64,000 bases of DNA from Rhinopithecus roxellana (taxonomy: Eukaryota; Chordata; Mammalia; Primates; Cercopithecidae): NCBI RefSeq assembly GCF_007565055.1, contig NC_044553.1, positions 102,151,858-102,215,857 on the forward strand, read 5' to 3'. The notes under the pieces were generated by a model. That model had not been told where the DNA came from. It saw only the letters and a list, made by a program, of their open reading frames with translations, and did no database searches. A program made the position numbers and the translations under genes. Of this stretch, positions 1 to 12,200 are shown piece after piece. Numbering within the stretch: the stretch's first letter is position 1; each line of letters begins with the position of its first letter.

Positions 1-2199
1 CTTGGTATCAAGGAAAATGGGAAGGAAGATACTCGCTGGTCCCTTACTAAGAAAAGCACCCCAAACAACTAAAGCAGATTTAGTCTATATTCTGCAAAAT
101 TGAAATTAAATGCAGCATGATTTTAGGGCCAAGGAAAAGACTATCCCCCTCTTTACCTCCCAACAATGTTCTTCCTGAATTTGCGCCAAATTCCTCTATC
201 AGGAGATGGAAACTTTTATTTCCTAATAGGAAATTACTCTTCCTTAAATAGGAATTTAAGAGTTGAAACAGAAAACTCTTAAAAGACTGAATGTATTCAT
301 GAAAATTAATTTTAAAGTAGAAATAATGTATCACATTTTGCTGTTTTTATTTGGAGGAGTTAGAAATTTAGAAGGCACGTAATAGCCTGAGTTTGGGAGA
401 GGGGAGAGGACTCTCAGAAATGCTAAAGGAGAGGCTAGAGGCAGAAAAACAAATTTTTCAAATGTTATAATTTTGCCAACCCTATTATTCTTCATTTTTC
501 TACCAACAAATATAAGGTAGGTATACTTTACGTCACCTCAGAAACTCTGAGCCCTATGGAGGTAACCAGTATGCGTAGATAAGAACAAAGGACAATGAGT
601 GTCATTTAAGATATATTTAGCCACCCTACATCAAAGGGCATGGCAGCCAGAAAAGCAATTTCAGACTTCAGTTCAGTAAGGTGGTCATTTTTCTTGATCC
701 TTCTCCATGTAGCACAATAAGCGCTAAACTGAGAACTTTAGAAACACACAAAAAGTGTTTGGGTATAAAATTATTCCATACCCACAGGGAGCTTTAAGTT
801 TAAATAAGGGCAAAATGCAAAGGAAAGAACAAAAGAACAGAAGCAGGGGAATCTTCAGAAAAATATAAACATCTGCAGAATACAGAACCATTTTCCCAAG
901 CGATTTCTCCTGTCAATGTGCAAACAGGATTGTTGAAATGATTCTGGTTGAGTAGAGCCATATGGGTTTAGTTTGGGAGATGATTCCTGGCAGCATTCTG
1001 AAGAAGGAAGGACATGATTTGACATCAATGATCTGTGAAGACTTCTGGGCTGGGGAATGTAGAGGTACAAGCAAGAGACTAAAATGCTCCTCAAATGTGA
1101 AATATGTAGAGAGTAAGATACTGCTGAAATGTGTCAGGGAGGGCAGGGTCAGAACATAAGCAAGAAAAAAGGGGAGAAATCACCAAATTCACCATTGAAG
1201 TTTGGTGAAAAATTTTTTTAAATAGTATAAAAGAAAACAATGACTATAAATAGCATGAAAAAGAGAGAGAGAAAAAAGGAGGAATTCTAAACTCAACTGA
1301 TACATTTCAAGTAATGGCTTCTTCCATACGAAATCAACCTTGGTGATGTTTGGCTTTTCTTGTGTAGAGGATTTGGGTGAAACTCTGAATCAAGTCAAAA
1401 GGATGCTTTTTTTGAAAGACTGATCATTAATAAAAAAAAGTAAGAATCGTGGTGATGCTTCCAGGAAACTCAATAGTGGATACTGAAGAAGATCCCCTGA
1501 AAAGATGAAAGTCAGCTGCAATGCAAGAATAACCAAAACTTTAGAAATTCTGCCAAGGAAGGGAATTTGGAGTGGAATGTGTGCCAGGTTAATGAGTACA
1601 ATGACTCATCTCTTAGTAAATTGTGTGAAAATTTGACAATAACTTGGAAACAGCTCCTTCTCTTCCTGACTCACAATCAGGGTCCCCCCATACCCACCCC
1701 AGCCTCTGCTTTATTTGAGATTGTGTTTGGCCTCCAACGTGTCATGATGCATGTACCAGGGCACATTGTAAAATAATTTGATGTTCATTTATGAAGAGAG
1801 AAAACATTTCCTAAATCTTCTTTCCAGGCCACCTGTAATCCAGTGACAGGGCTAGCTAAGTAAACAGGAAAGCCAGCATCCTCCGCTTCAGAAACTAAAC
1901 ACTCACACAAGGACTGATTCTCTGGGTAACTGATGGGTTGGTCATGATCCACATCTGAACATCTGCTTTTCTCAGCCTTTCTTCTCCCCTGATGTATGTA
2001 GTCCTTCACTTTGTTCATGTTGAGAAACCACTTCCCCTTATTCATAACGGAATGGAAGAAGATTTAGCAGATTGGGGTGAATTGAACTTTGAAATTTTGG
2101 AAATTGTGAGGAATAGGTAGAAAAAGAAACCATATCTATTGATTGTAGAACATGCAAAATGACACATTATGATAAAGGGTCAGGCATTTTGAAATTTTT
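1..2199. other. Unassigned AT-rich DNA, no gene seen
   Basis: No repeat family, splice-framed exon or RNA gene is recognised in this stretch. Open frames on both strands are under 90 codons, lack any family motif and fit chance in AT-rich DNA. Old, heavily decayed repeats could be present below what can be read by eye. Confidence 0.5.
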
Positions 2200-2338
2200 A
2201 TTTATTTATCTGTAAATTTTAATAGAGACAGGTCCTCCCTATGTTGCCCAGGCTGGTCTCAAACTCCCTGACTCAAGCTACCTTGTCTCAGCCTCCCAAA
2301 GTGCTAGGATTTTAGGTGTAAACACCGCACCCAGCCAG
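2200..2338 (-). repeat. Old Alu-derived fragment (single arm)
   Basis: The top strand reads as an antisense Alu arm. It shows TTGCCCAGGCTGGTCTCAAACTC near 2243, CCTCCCAAAGTGCTAGGATT near 2292 and a decayed head CACCGCACCCAGCC near 2323. Only about 140 bp are present and divergence is high, so this is an AluJ fragment or a free monomer rather than a complete dimer. Confidence 0.8.
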
Positions 2339-4478
2339 GAATTTTTTTTTTAACTCGGAAAATATAACATTTTGTGCTAAGTTTTAGTGTGTGTGATAAA
2401 AGGCTTAATAGAGCAGGTAAAATTTAAAAACTGCTTGCAGCAAGCAGAAATAAAGGTAGAAATTCACCTATCATTGTATAGGAAGAATTGGCTTGAACCA
2501 CCAGGTTTCACTTCATATTCTTGATCTGCAGTTACTTTTTGATTATAGCACAGCCTTGGCAGAAGAAGCCAACTTGCTAAAAGTGTTCCTCCGCAAAAAA
2601 AATCTCTGGCATTTCCTGTTGGTTGGAAGATGTTTGGCTTTCTGCATTTGTATTTAGTGTTATCATTGGCCAGGCACCTTTGCTGGGTAAAAAAATACTG
2701 GTGCAAATTTTACTGGTGAGGTGGGAGTAAAAGCCATAAAAATTCTCAATTTTCCTTTTAAAAACTTAACTCATTTGTCCAAGAGAAATGAATACAGAAG
2801 GACAAGAGATTTTAAACTTCCCATACATCTGGGTATAGCAGTGTATTTTGACTCCAAGCACAATAAAACAACCTTACTTGCTGGTGGTATATGACATAAT
2901 GACCCAAATATGTTTTTAAAAAATCATTTATTGCTGTACATAAACAGCAAAGTTAGCGCAAGGGATGATAAAATAACATGGGTAATTCTTCCTTTAGCTG
3001 GGAACCATTGGCGGCCCATTAGGATTCCAGATGTAGCTGTGTGTGCTTTTCCATTTGTTTTCCAATGTCTAGTGCTTATGCCCTTGGTACCTTGACGGTG
3101 GTTGTCAGGCATGTTGGCTTTTCAGCTTGAGGTCTTCCTTGGAGAAACACAGTGATCGGGCTCTGGGCTATAAAGCACGCTATTGTCTTGGGCCCAGTTT
3201 GTTGAGAATATAAGACCCAGGGCAGCCTCCTGCCAAAGGTCAAATACCAGGTTGACCCAAGTTCCTCATATCAACACTGGACCTCCCCAGACAAGAGACA
3301 CTTCAACTCTTCCTGATGAAAAAGTGGTGTTATATTTTTATCACTCTGTAATAACAGGGATTGTTAGCTCAAATGCATTTTGATAATCCATTTATTATAG
3401 CTACTCTCGTGAAGAAAACAACTCACAGGGCCAGAACCTTATAGATTAAAAATGATAATAATCAAGTGTGTTCCAATGTTTTGGGCACTTAAAAAGGAAG
3501 CAAACTCCAGTGTTTCCCAGTCCAAAAGACAGACTACTAAGCAGCACTAGAGGACGGAGTTGTAAAACTGTACTGTCCAGATAGAATCATTGTATTTTAG
3601 GCAGAGAAGGAAAGCAGCTAAAAATAGAACCATAGCTAATTTAGCAAGTGCCCTGACTGCCAAAATGCATGTCTGAAATCAGGTGGGTGTTTCTTTATGA
3701 GTCACTTCGCCAAATGTAAAATTTATAGCCCAGTCTTGTGCAGACTCTAGCAAAGATTCAGAGCATCAGTTTATTATAGGGCTACTATTAAGGATGCTTA
3801 AAATTCCCCAGCTTCACACTCCTCACCCCAGGAGTCTAGCCTTAGCTAGTTATGATTGGGCCTGGCCCAAATGCTCCTATTAGGCAGGGATTTAAGTATT
3901 CAACAATACAGTTAGGCCCTTTCTGTGGAGCTGAATGCTCTTCCTCATGGGGAACTCAACTCACCCCTCCTGTGTCCATCAACAACAGCTCCGCTTTGCT
4001 TCTTACCACTTTTCACCTGTGCCCTGGCTTAGCAAATTGAAGGAAATAATGCTTAAAGAAAACAAAATAAATAGCAGATGGTTGAGTGTACTCTGGGATG
4101 AATAAATTATGGCTGTGGAGGCAAAAAGTGAGTTGGTGGATGCACGCGGGTGTCTTTGTCGCTGACATGCAGGATGCTCAGCACGCTGACCTCCACATGT
4201 ACCAGGCCCACTGCCATTAATCACTCCACATAATTCAAGTCAGAAATTTAATGAGCCCAGGGGATTGGTGATCCTTTGGAGTGGGAGTGGGAACTGAAAA
4301 AGTGAACTAGAGGCAAAATACGAAGTACAAAAGTGGATCCAGATAAGATGGCAGAGTTTTCTCAGTGCCCAAGTGATCTTGGATGGACTTTATCTCACAT
4401 AGGATCAGGCGGAGAATGATCATCCGAAGAGCTTCATCCTTTATAGTGGGTTTATTCTCTCTAATAAATTATAAAATA
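2339..4478. other. Unassigned DNA
   Basis: No gene or confidently named repeat is seen. The part around 3100-4200 is somewhat richer in G+C and CT-rich words. It could hide an old LTR or DNA transposon, but no termini or target duplication were identified. Confidence 0.4.
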
Positions 4479-4808
4479 GGCTGAGCGTGGTGGCTCATGC
4501 CTGTAATCCCAGCACTTTGGGAGGCTGAGGCGAGTGGATCACTTGAAGGTCAGGAATTCGAGATCAGCCTGGCCAACAATGGTGAAACCCTGTGTCTACT
4601 AAAAATACAAAAAATTAGCTGGGAGTGGTGGCAGGCACCTGTAGTCCCAGCTGCTTAGAAAGCTGAGACAGGAGAATTGCTTGAACCCGGGAGTCAGAGG
4701 TCACAGTGGGCCGAGATTGTGCCACTGCACTCCAGCCTGGATGACAGAGTGAGACTCCATCTCAAAAAACAAAAAACAAAAAACAAAAAACAAAAAACAA
4801 AAAAAAAA
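4479..4808 (+). repeat. Alu, full-length dimer, AluS-like
   Basis: A complete sense Alu runs from GGCTGAGCGTGGTGGCTCATG through the central ACTAAAAATACAAAAAATTAG linker to the right arm ending near ACTCCATCTC. The A-tail is patterned (CAAAAAA repeats, about 4765-4805). Standard S-type sequence with moderate divergence. No clear target duplication was found. Confidence 0.95.
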
Positions 4809-5447
4809 GGAAGGGGGAAATAGTAATCTCCCCAGAATCCCAGAATATCGTAGTGCCATTTGGGAACCTTATTCCAAATTGCTAAATGGAACATGAGTGT
4901 TCACCTTCTTGGAAATCAAATGGTTTATCAAATCCATCACCAAAATAAACCATGGAATACCTGTAACACCAAGTTCCTTTTACAAATTTGAGATGTAAAT
5001 GTTTTTTTTGTTAATCAAAAATTTTAAAAATCTGAATAATTTGGCACTTTCCTAATCCTCAACCATCGATGTACCTTCTTCCCAGTCAAGCTACATCTCT
5101 TGCCGCCATATCCCTAGACTAAGGGAATAAAAATATATTCATATCCATCAATATCCTTTGGAATAGCTCCATCAAAAAGGAGTACTAAAATAAAGGAGGA
5201 TTAGAAAACAAAAGTAGATAAAAAAGCACATTTAGTCTCTTATGGACCCATAGACTGATTTTCATTAGGTGTGCTCAGTTTCTTCTAGGCCCTGGAGTGA
5301 TAGATAGCAAGCTGATAATAGCTGATGGATGGGCTTTGTTCCAGTTACTTCATATCCATTCTTTATCATTGCTGCTTAGCTGAATTTTTCTTACAGCACT
5401 TTATACTTCAGTTTCCTCCAAAAATATTATGTTATGACGAAGATTTT
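4809..5447. other. Unassigned DNA
   Basis: Nothing recognisable between the Alu tail and the L1 fragment. Confidence 0.4.
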
Positions 5448-5895
5448 CAGGTAAAAGTAACCCAAATGTCCATCAACTAATGAACAAATTTTAAAAATAT
5501 GGTATATACATAGGATGGAATGTTATTCAGCCTTTAAAAGGATTAAAATCCTGTCACATGCTACAGCATGGATTAACCTTGAGGACATTACGCTAGGTGA
5601 AATATGCTAGTCCCAAAAAGACAAACAGTGTGATTCCACTTTTATGAGGTATCTAAAGTAGTAAAATTCATAGAAAGAAAGTAGAATGGTGGTTGCCAGG
5701 GGCTGGAGTAGGAAATGGGGAGCTGTTGTTTAATGGGTATAGAGTGTTAGTTTTGTAAGATGAAAAGATTCTGTAGATATATGGCACAACAATGTGAATC
5801 TACTTAACACTACTGAGCAGTACACTTAGAAATGGCTAAGTTACTAAATTTCATGTGATGTGTTCTTTTTTAACAACTTTTTTTTTTTTTTTTTT
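5448..5895 (+). repeat. L1M (L1MB-like) 3' end
   Basis: This is the end of L1 ORF2 plus the 3' UTR. The remnant of the ORF2 tail starts at CCCAAATGTCCATCAACTAA (about 5461), followed by the ATGGAATGTTATTCAGCC landmark (5515) and the typical 3' UTR words GTGGTTGCCAGGGGCTGGAG (about 5690) and ACAACAATGTGAATCTACTT (about 5786). It closes with a poly(T)/A-rich end near 5895. The coding part is too short and broken to encode anything. The mammalian-wide L1MB type is inferred from the 3' UTR words. Confidence 0.88.
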
Positions 5896-6220
5896 TTTAA
5901 GATGGAAAACTTTAGTTGAAATCTCCTTTACCTGTTTACTCTTCATTGTAACAGTCTGCTTGTGTACACTGAAACTTAGGGACTGTTTTTCTCCCAAAGG
6001 GCAGTATGCAGATTGGTAATTTAAAAAACATTTTATTAGGAAAAATGCTACATTTCCCTGAATAGTATAGTAAACTCCACATATCCATTGGCAGTTATAA
6101 TTTTAGAGCAATTATAATCAAATTATAATGACAGTTACAAATTTCCCCATCTTGTTTCATCTGTTCTCCCATCTTTTTTTTTTCTTCTTTCTGAAATATT
6201 TTAAAGCAATGAGTGGATTC

Positions 6221-6350
6221 TTTTTTTTTTTTTTTGAGACAGAGTCTTACTCTGTTGCCCAGGCTGGAGTGCAGGAGGCTGGAGGCATGATCTTGGCTCA
6301 CTGCAACCTTCGCCTCCTGGGTTCAAGCAATTCCTGTGCCTCAGCCACCT
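6221..6350 (-). repeat. Truncated Alu (3' part), antisense
   Basis: Antisense Alu right arm, from poly(T) and GAGACAGAGTCTTACTCTG to about CCTCAGCCACCT. It is flanked by GTGGATTC on both sides (6213-6220 and 6351-6358), consistent with a 5'-truncated insertion at that target. The second copy of the target word is also the left edge of the next Alu. Confidence 0.85.
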
Positions 6351-6358
6351 GTGGATTC

Positions 6359-6692
6359 TTTTTTTTTTTTTTTTTTTTTTTGAGACAGCGTCTTGCTCTG
6401 TAGCACAGGGTGGAGTGCAGTGGCATGATCTCAGCTCACTGCAAGCTCCACCTCCCGGGTTCACACCATTCTCCTGCCTCAGCCTCCTGAGTAGCTGGGA
6501 CTACAGGGACACACCACCATGCCTGGCTAATTTTTTGTATTTTTTCTTTTTTTTTTTTTTTTTTTTTTTTTTTTAGGAGAGACAGGGTTTCACCGTGTTA
6601 GCCAGGATGGTCTTGATCTTCTGACCTCGTGATCCACCTGCCTCGGCCTCCCAGAGTGCTGGGATTACAGGTGTGAGCCACTGCGCCCAGCC
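6359..6692 (-). repeat. Full-length Alu, antisense, with internal T-tract expansion
   Basis: A complete antisense Alu dimer lies between two copies of TGGATTC (6352-6358 and 6693-6699). The middle A-rich linker appears here as an unusually long T run of about 28 bases (about 6547-6574). Elsewhere it is a normal S/Y-type sequence ending CACTGCGCCCAGCC. Confidence 0.93.
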
Positions 6693-6699
6693 TGGATTC

Positions 6700-7091
6700 A
6701 TTTTTAATTATGGCCTAAGCGCTTATTTTAGGAACTCAGAAAGCTTTGTTTAAATATCTTATCACATAAAAATAATCCTTGTGATTTATATGTCATATTT
6801 TCTGTAGTACTTTAATTTCTTCAAATATAACATGCAGATAGCTATATGGGAAAAATGATGAGGAAAGCCTACAATAAAAGAAATAGGAATCTTGAATGGG
6901 AATGAGCAAATGCTGTGACTGAGTTTGGTATTGCTTAAAAGTGCTAAAGAGGAGAGGACTGAAATGTTTAATTTTAGGAACTGGGAATTAAGGAGCCCAT
7001 TTTTGTCTTTTCTACGTACAGTGTGAGATTAAATCTCTTTTAAAATGTGGTTGTTTTACCATTACTTCCCAAAGAAGAAGAAAGAGCCAGT
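6700..7091. other. Unassigned DNA
   Basis: AT-rich, with no recognised repeat or gene. Confidence 0.4.
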
Positions 7092-7215
7092 CTGGGCTCA
7101 TGACCCAACTGTGTGACCTTGGGTGAGTCCTTTCGTCTTTTAGGGCCTCAATAGCCTCATATGTAAAATGATGGCTGTGGAATGATAGTTTCTAAGGTCC
7201 TTTCCAGTTCAAGAA
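7092..7215 (+). repeat. MIR fragment
   Basis: The MIR core is readable: CTGTGTGACCTTGGGTGAGTC (about 7110), then TCATATGTAAAATGATGGC (about 7157). This is an ancient tRNA-derived SINE, truncated at both ends. Confidence 0.85.
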
Positions 7216-8564
7216 TCCTATAATTTGAAAGTAGAAGTGAATATTTTACTACAAAAGATTCTGATAGATTAAATTTATGGCTGAACTTAATCTAGTGAAG
7301 GCCCTAGCTTTCAATACGGTTACCAGTATTCATAGGATGTGAAAGCTGAGAAATTGTCTCACATCTCTGCCAACATCAATTAAAGAAATACCTGTGATAT
7401 AAAGTAACCTGTAAGTTAGTGTGGAACAAATAGTTTCCTAAAGAGCTGTGCAAGGTCTTCTACTGAAGTTTTATTGTAGATGTTTGTATGATAAGCCACA
7501 TTTTATATTCTAAATTTTCAAAACCTAACATGAAAATAGTATTTAAGAAAATAACTTGAAGATTTACTTTGTTGCTTTGAGCCAAATATTCTTTTTTAAA
7601 AAGAATGTTCACGAAAGGATTTAAGAGGAAAAGGAGAAATGAATGGAACATATGCTTTGAAATGGTTGACTGCAAGGGTGTAAACTGTGTGATTGTTTGA
7701 ACACTGACTGTTGAACACTGTTCAACTTTTAAGTGCAAATATTCCTCAGGATAGCCTGTTATCTCATCTTGTCTCTGTACAAAGTTTCATGCCATTCTTC
7801 AGTAAGCATGTGCAGAAGGGCTTGCTGCCTTGAAAGGCTGTAGGTTGTTGGAAATTGCTCTGTTTTAGAGTTCTGAGGAAAATGGGGTAGAAGGCAAAGG
7901 AGTGGCTTGAAGATTGCCAATCTTTGGAAATTCCATATCCCCTTGAAATGCCAGTCTTTGGAAATTCCTGTTTCCTGCACAATCTCAGGGTAAAAGTAAA
8001 TGATAAAGGAAACAAAGGAGGTAGAAAAGCATCCTTGGAGGGTTGATTCCTTGGGCCACCTGGTGCCAATTGACTGCTACAATTTAGAGACCCTTGACTA
8101 AACTCAGAAAATCCAGGACTGTAACCTCTATTCAACCTGATCAACTAGGGGTTTCTGTGATTTTAGGAACACTTACCAATGAATACAAACTGATGATATA
8201 AGGCCCTCGGTTTTTATAGTGTGTTCTTTCTGAAGCCGAACACTAGGTCACAAACATAATCTTTTAAACCAAAAAATCCATCACTGATGCTCATTTCTTA
8301 GATTCTACTAGATTTGCCCTGGGAATTCTGTCAGAAGGAAGGAACTAATAAGGTATATAATATCTTAGGAGGCTAATCTAGAAAAAATGGAAAATATGTA
8401 CATGGTGCAAGACTTTTTCAGTGTAGATTCAGAAAACATTTGTTCCCAAGCTGGAATTCATGAAGATGTGGCAACTAAAACATTATTCAAGAGGTGATAC
8501 CCCAGGTGGAGGAATATCATGAGTAACTGAGAGCTAGAGAGAGATCAGGGACTCAAAAGAAGTA
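7216..8564. other. Unassigned DNA with a small tandem duplication
   Basis: No gene recognised. Within it, 7906-7940 and 7942-7975 are imperfect tandem copies of about 34 bp sharing TCTTTGGAAATTCC. A 126-codon minus-strand frame crosses the duplication but has no recognisable domain. Confidence 0.45.
7906..7975. repeat. Imperfect two-copy tandem duplication, about 34 bp
   Basis: Copy 1 (7906-7940) and copy 2 (7942-7975) both start CTTGAA and share the 14-base core TCTTTGGAAATTCC. They differ at several positions, so the duplication is not recent. Confidence 0.8.
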
Positions 8565-9295
8565 CAGCTGACCCTCAAATGTCACGGGTTTCAACTGATC
8601 AGGTCTACTTCTGTGTGGATTTTCTTTTGCCTCCTGCCACCCCAGAGACAGCAAGACCAACCCCTCTTCCTCTTCCTCCTCAGTCTATTCAACATAAAGA
8701 TGATGAAGATAAAGACCTTTATGATGATCTACTTCCACTTAATGAACAGTAAATATATTTTCTCTTTCTTATGATTTTCCTAAAAAAGATTTTCTTTTCT
8801 TTACATAATACATATACAAAATATGTTAGTCACCTGTTCGTGTTATTGGTAAGGCTTCCAGTCAAGAGTAGGCTATTAGGCCAGGTGCAGTGGCTCATGC
8901 CTATAATCCCAGCACTTTGGGAAGCCAAGGCAGGCAGATCGCTTGAGGTCAGGAGTTTGAGACCAGCCTGGCCAACATAGTGAAATCTCGTCTGTACTAA
9001 AAATAAAAAACAAAAATAGCGGATGTGGTGGCACACGCTTGTAATCTCAGCTACTTGGGAGGCTGAGGCAGGAAAATCACTGGAACCTGGAAGGCAGAGG
9101 TTGCAGTGAGCCGAGATCCTGCCATTTCACTGCAGCCTGGGTGACAGAGTGAGGATCTGTCTCAAAAAAAAAAAAAAAAAAAAAAAAAAAGGCTCTTAGT
9201 AGTTAAGTTTTGGGGGAGTCAAAAGCTATATGCCAGTTTTCGTCTGTGTGGGGCTGTTGGTGCCCCTACTCCCCATCTTGCTGAAAGGCCAACTA
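8565..9295 (+). mobile_element. Tigger-type nonautonomous DNA transposon (Tigger3-like), split by an Alu
   Basis: The left end CAGCTGACCCTCAAATGTCA (8565) and right end GGCCAACTA (9287-9295) are decayed inverted termini, each flanked by TA (8563-8564 and 9296-9297), as expected for TcMar-Tigger insertion. Without the Alu the element is about 410 bp. It carries the family words ACAGCAAGACCAACCCCTCTT and TTATGATGATCTACTTCCAC and the right-end CCCCTACTCCCC. It has no transposase frame. The family name is from memory of the GACCC...ACGGG terminus. An Alu (8880-9190) sits inside. Confidence 0.82.
8880..9190 (+). repeat. Full-length Alu inserted in the Tigger element
   Basis: Complete sense Alu with a poly(A) tail of about 27. 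The flanks GGCTATTAG (8871-8879) and GGCTCTTAG (9191-9199) form a 9-bp target duplication with one mismatch. Joining across it restores the continuous Tigger word TAGGCTATTAGTAGTTAAG, which dates the Alu as the later insertion. AluS-like. Confidence 0.95.
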
Positions 9296-9299
9296 TATT

Positions 9300-12200
9300 T
9301 CAGAGTAAGACAAGTGACTTCCAGGGAGGGATCCCCTCTTTTCAGCAGAGGGATTTTGTCTGTAAGTACTGTGCTAATACTACTAGTAGAAACATGGCTA
9401 CTGAAAACTGAGTAGAGTTTGACCTTATATTTTGACTCAGAAATTAAAGATGCACTGTTTGAGTGACACAGAGTATGCCCGCTTTCTTTATAAAATTAAG
9501 TTAATTACTTTTGCCTATTTACAAAGACTTATGCAGTAACAACAGCAGACTTTGTATTTCTTGAAAAAAAAAAAAAAGGACTGTGCAAAGGGGTAGGATC
9601 ATTCCTCTTTGACCCTCCTCGGATTGCAGACGGCTAAGAACGTAGACTGGCTTCATGTGCCCTATCATTTTTGAACATCTCAGTAGAATTTACATTAACT
9701 GTCTGAAAGGAAAAAAATTAAACCTTCCTTTTAAATATTGCTTGTCATTGAGTTCCTCTCTAGTCCTTAGGCAAATTGTGCATTATTGATCTAGTTCCAT
9801 AAGACAATATCTGAATAGAAACTCCAAATATGATATAGCCACCTATTTAAGGAACATTGACCCCAAAGAAAGATCATAATGTGGAAACACATTGGAGAAA
9901 TAAAACATTTAACTCTGTTGTTTCTGTTATTCTGATGTGCTGGCAAGTACTAGTTAGAATAATTGGCAGGGACTAGTGAGAAATGCTATTTAGACTTAGG
10001 AAACCTACAAAACTATATCCCACTGGAAAGGTAAATATGTCGTGTTTTGTGTCCAACAATAATAGCTATAACAAGAACATCTGAGACTTTTCCCTGGGCT
10101 TTAAACCACTTAAGTAATTTTCTTCAAAATATTAATTTTCTGATGTAATGTTCTCTCTCTGTCACTCTTTTTTGATGGGAACTGAGTTGAATGTACCCAA
10201 GTGCATGAAAATCCTCTAAAGATGTCACTGTTGAAGAAACGTTATCCTATAATTTAAATATTTGTTGTTTGAAAATACTTTAATGTTATTCTTTATTCAT
10301 ACATTTAAGCATCCATCCAGCAATGTAACGGTGGTTAACAGCCAGAGAAGGCAACCAAAACCTTCAGTCTTTGTTTTCTTCAGGAATTCAGTGTCTTGCA
10401 TCAGGTAATATTTTTAGATTTTTATTATTTAAAAATAATTACTGGAACATCAATAAAAAGATACTATCACCAACCTACCATTGATTTGTCCTTTGTTATA
10501 ATAGGCAAACTCAAGCGAAATGAAGTGCTTAAATAAGAGAGAAGTGACACTAATGATGGTGATAGAAGAATGAAAAGCAAATAAGAAGTAGAATTTGAAG
10601 TGACGTGAATAATTTTACTGACTAGTGTTAAATACAGAAACCTCTTCCCTAATACTATTGCTTTGCTGTGCTTTCTCATTATAATTTTTTTTCTTCTCAA
10701 CCACTATTGGTATACCAATGTTGAATTTTAAAAAAAGATTTACACTATAAATGTAGGCTTTTTGGGGGGTTCAGAAAGTAGCTTTTTATTGTTTGCTGTT
10801 TATACACACATCTCCTTACAAAAAATATTTACGGTCATTTAAGAATTCAGATATATCACTTCAGTAAAATTTGAAAAAAATTAGCATTTTAAAGTTAAAA
10901 TATTAAAATATTTTCTTAGTTTGGATACTAAAGATTATTACTATAATGTAATTGTGTATCATGTAATTATGTCTTGGAAGATTGAATCAATTGGTATTTG
11001 AAAAGGTTTATAGGTAAAGTTTTTAGAAGATTACGTTTCTGGAGTTTTTATACAGTGGAATTTCTGATGCTACAGTAAATTAAAAAGTTGGATGATTTTC
11101 ATGTGATATCTTATTTCACTAATACAGAACAACCTTGAACCACACTAGAGCAATAATTACTTAACCTAAATCAGAGACCAAGCCAGGCCAAACAGCTGTT
11201 TTCATTTTGTTAGGAGATCCATTTGATTTACTCTTTTAGTCAGCTTTCATTACTGTAGAAGACAAAACTTCACTTGAGTTTTTAACCCTGAATTCTCTGC
11301 CTTGTTTGCTGCCTGCTATAAAATTGCATGGTTGAGCTGCCACAGCCGCTGAGCACACTCGAGCTACTGTAGTACTGTGGGAGCCTCCACTTCAGCTCAG
11401 GGAAGAGGAACTTCCGCAAAGAGATAAAATCTAGGTCCTTCCCACTGCCCTTAAAAAATACAAAAACAAAAACCTCAAAGCTCATCGTCAGTATTCTGAT
11501 TATAAGAATAGTCTTCTGAGGTCAATGCCTGATTTGAGTTTCTATAGTAGCAGAAACAGTCATCTAACAGTTGTCATCAGCTCTATCATCACTCAACCAT
11601 CTTGGAAACTGGGAAAATGAATATCAGAGACACAGATAGGAAATTTGAATTCAAATATGATTTACGGAGTAGCTAAACACAGATGTATTAACTCTCAGGT
11701 CATTATGCCTAGAGGTCTCTGACATGCTATAGTATATTCTCATTTAAATTGTGAATCCAGTTCCCCCAGAATTAGTAGAAATGAGATTGCACCAGTATTT
11801 TGTTGTTTGTAACCTGGCTCTTGTAATTCCATAAACACGTTGTCAATGAAAATAAGGTGAGACAATATTGGGACCTTGTGACTTCATGGAGAAGGTAGCT
11901 TAAACAATTTCCTAAGATTGCTGTTACTTGGGGAAAAAAAATTCTTAGAATTTTTAGCACCGTTTTTTCTCCTCTCAAAGCAGTCTGTATGTAGTCTTTA
12001 AATAAATGGAGCCTGGCAAGACAGTAGGTTCTCTGTGGCCACATGGATTGGCATAAGTGGAATTAGCCACAAACAAGACAACTATTATTTAAATAACAAT
12101 CTCTTTGACATGTTTTTGCCATATCATAGGCCAGCACTTCTTAACTGCATCTCTTCCAGGTTTTTAGCGTCCCCTGAATAAGAGTTTCATGGTCAAATAA

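Noticed and set aside
4740..4808. Regular CAAAAAA array considered as a CRISPR-like or satellite array
   Set aside because: It is the patterned A-tail of the Alu at 4479, and there are no spacers.
7764..8144. 126-codon minus-strand frame with an internal repeated peptide
   Set aside because: The repeat is the 34-bp tandem DNA duplication. No domain, start context or expression signal supports it.
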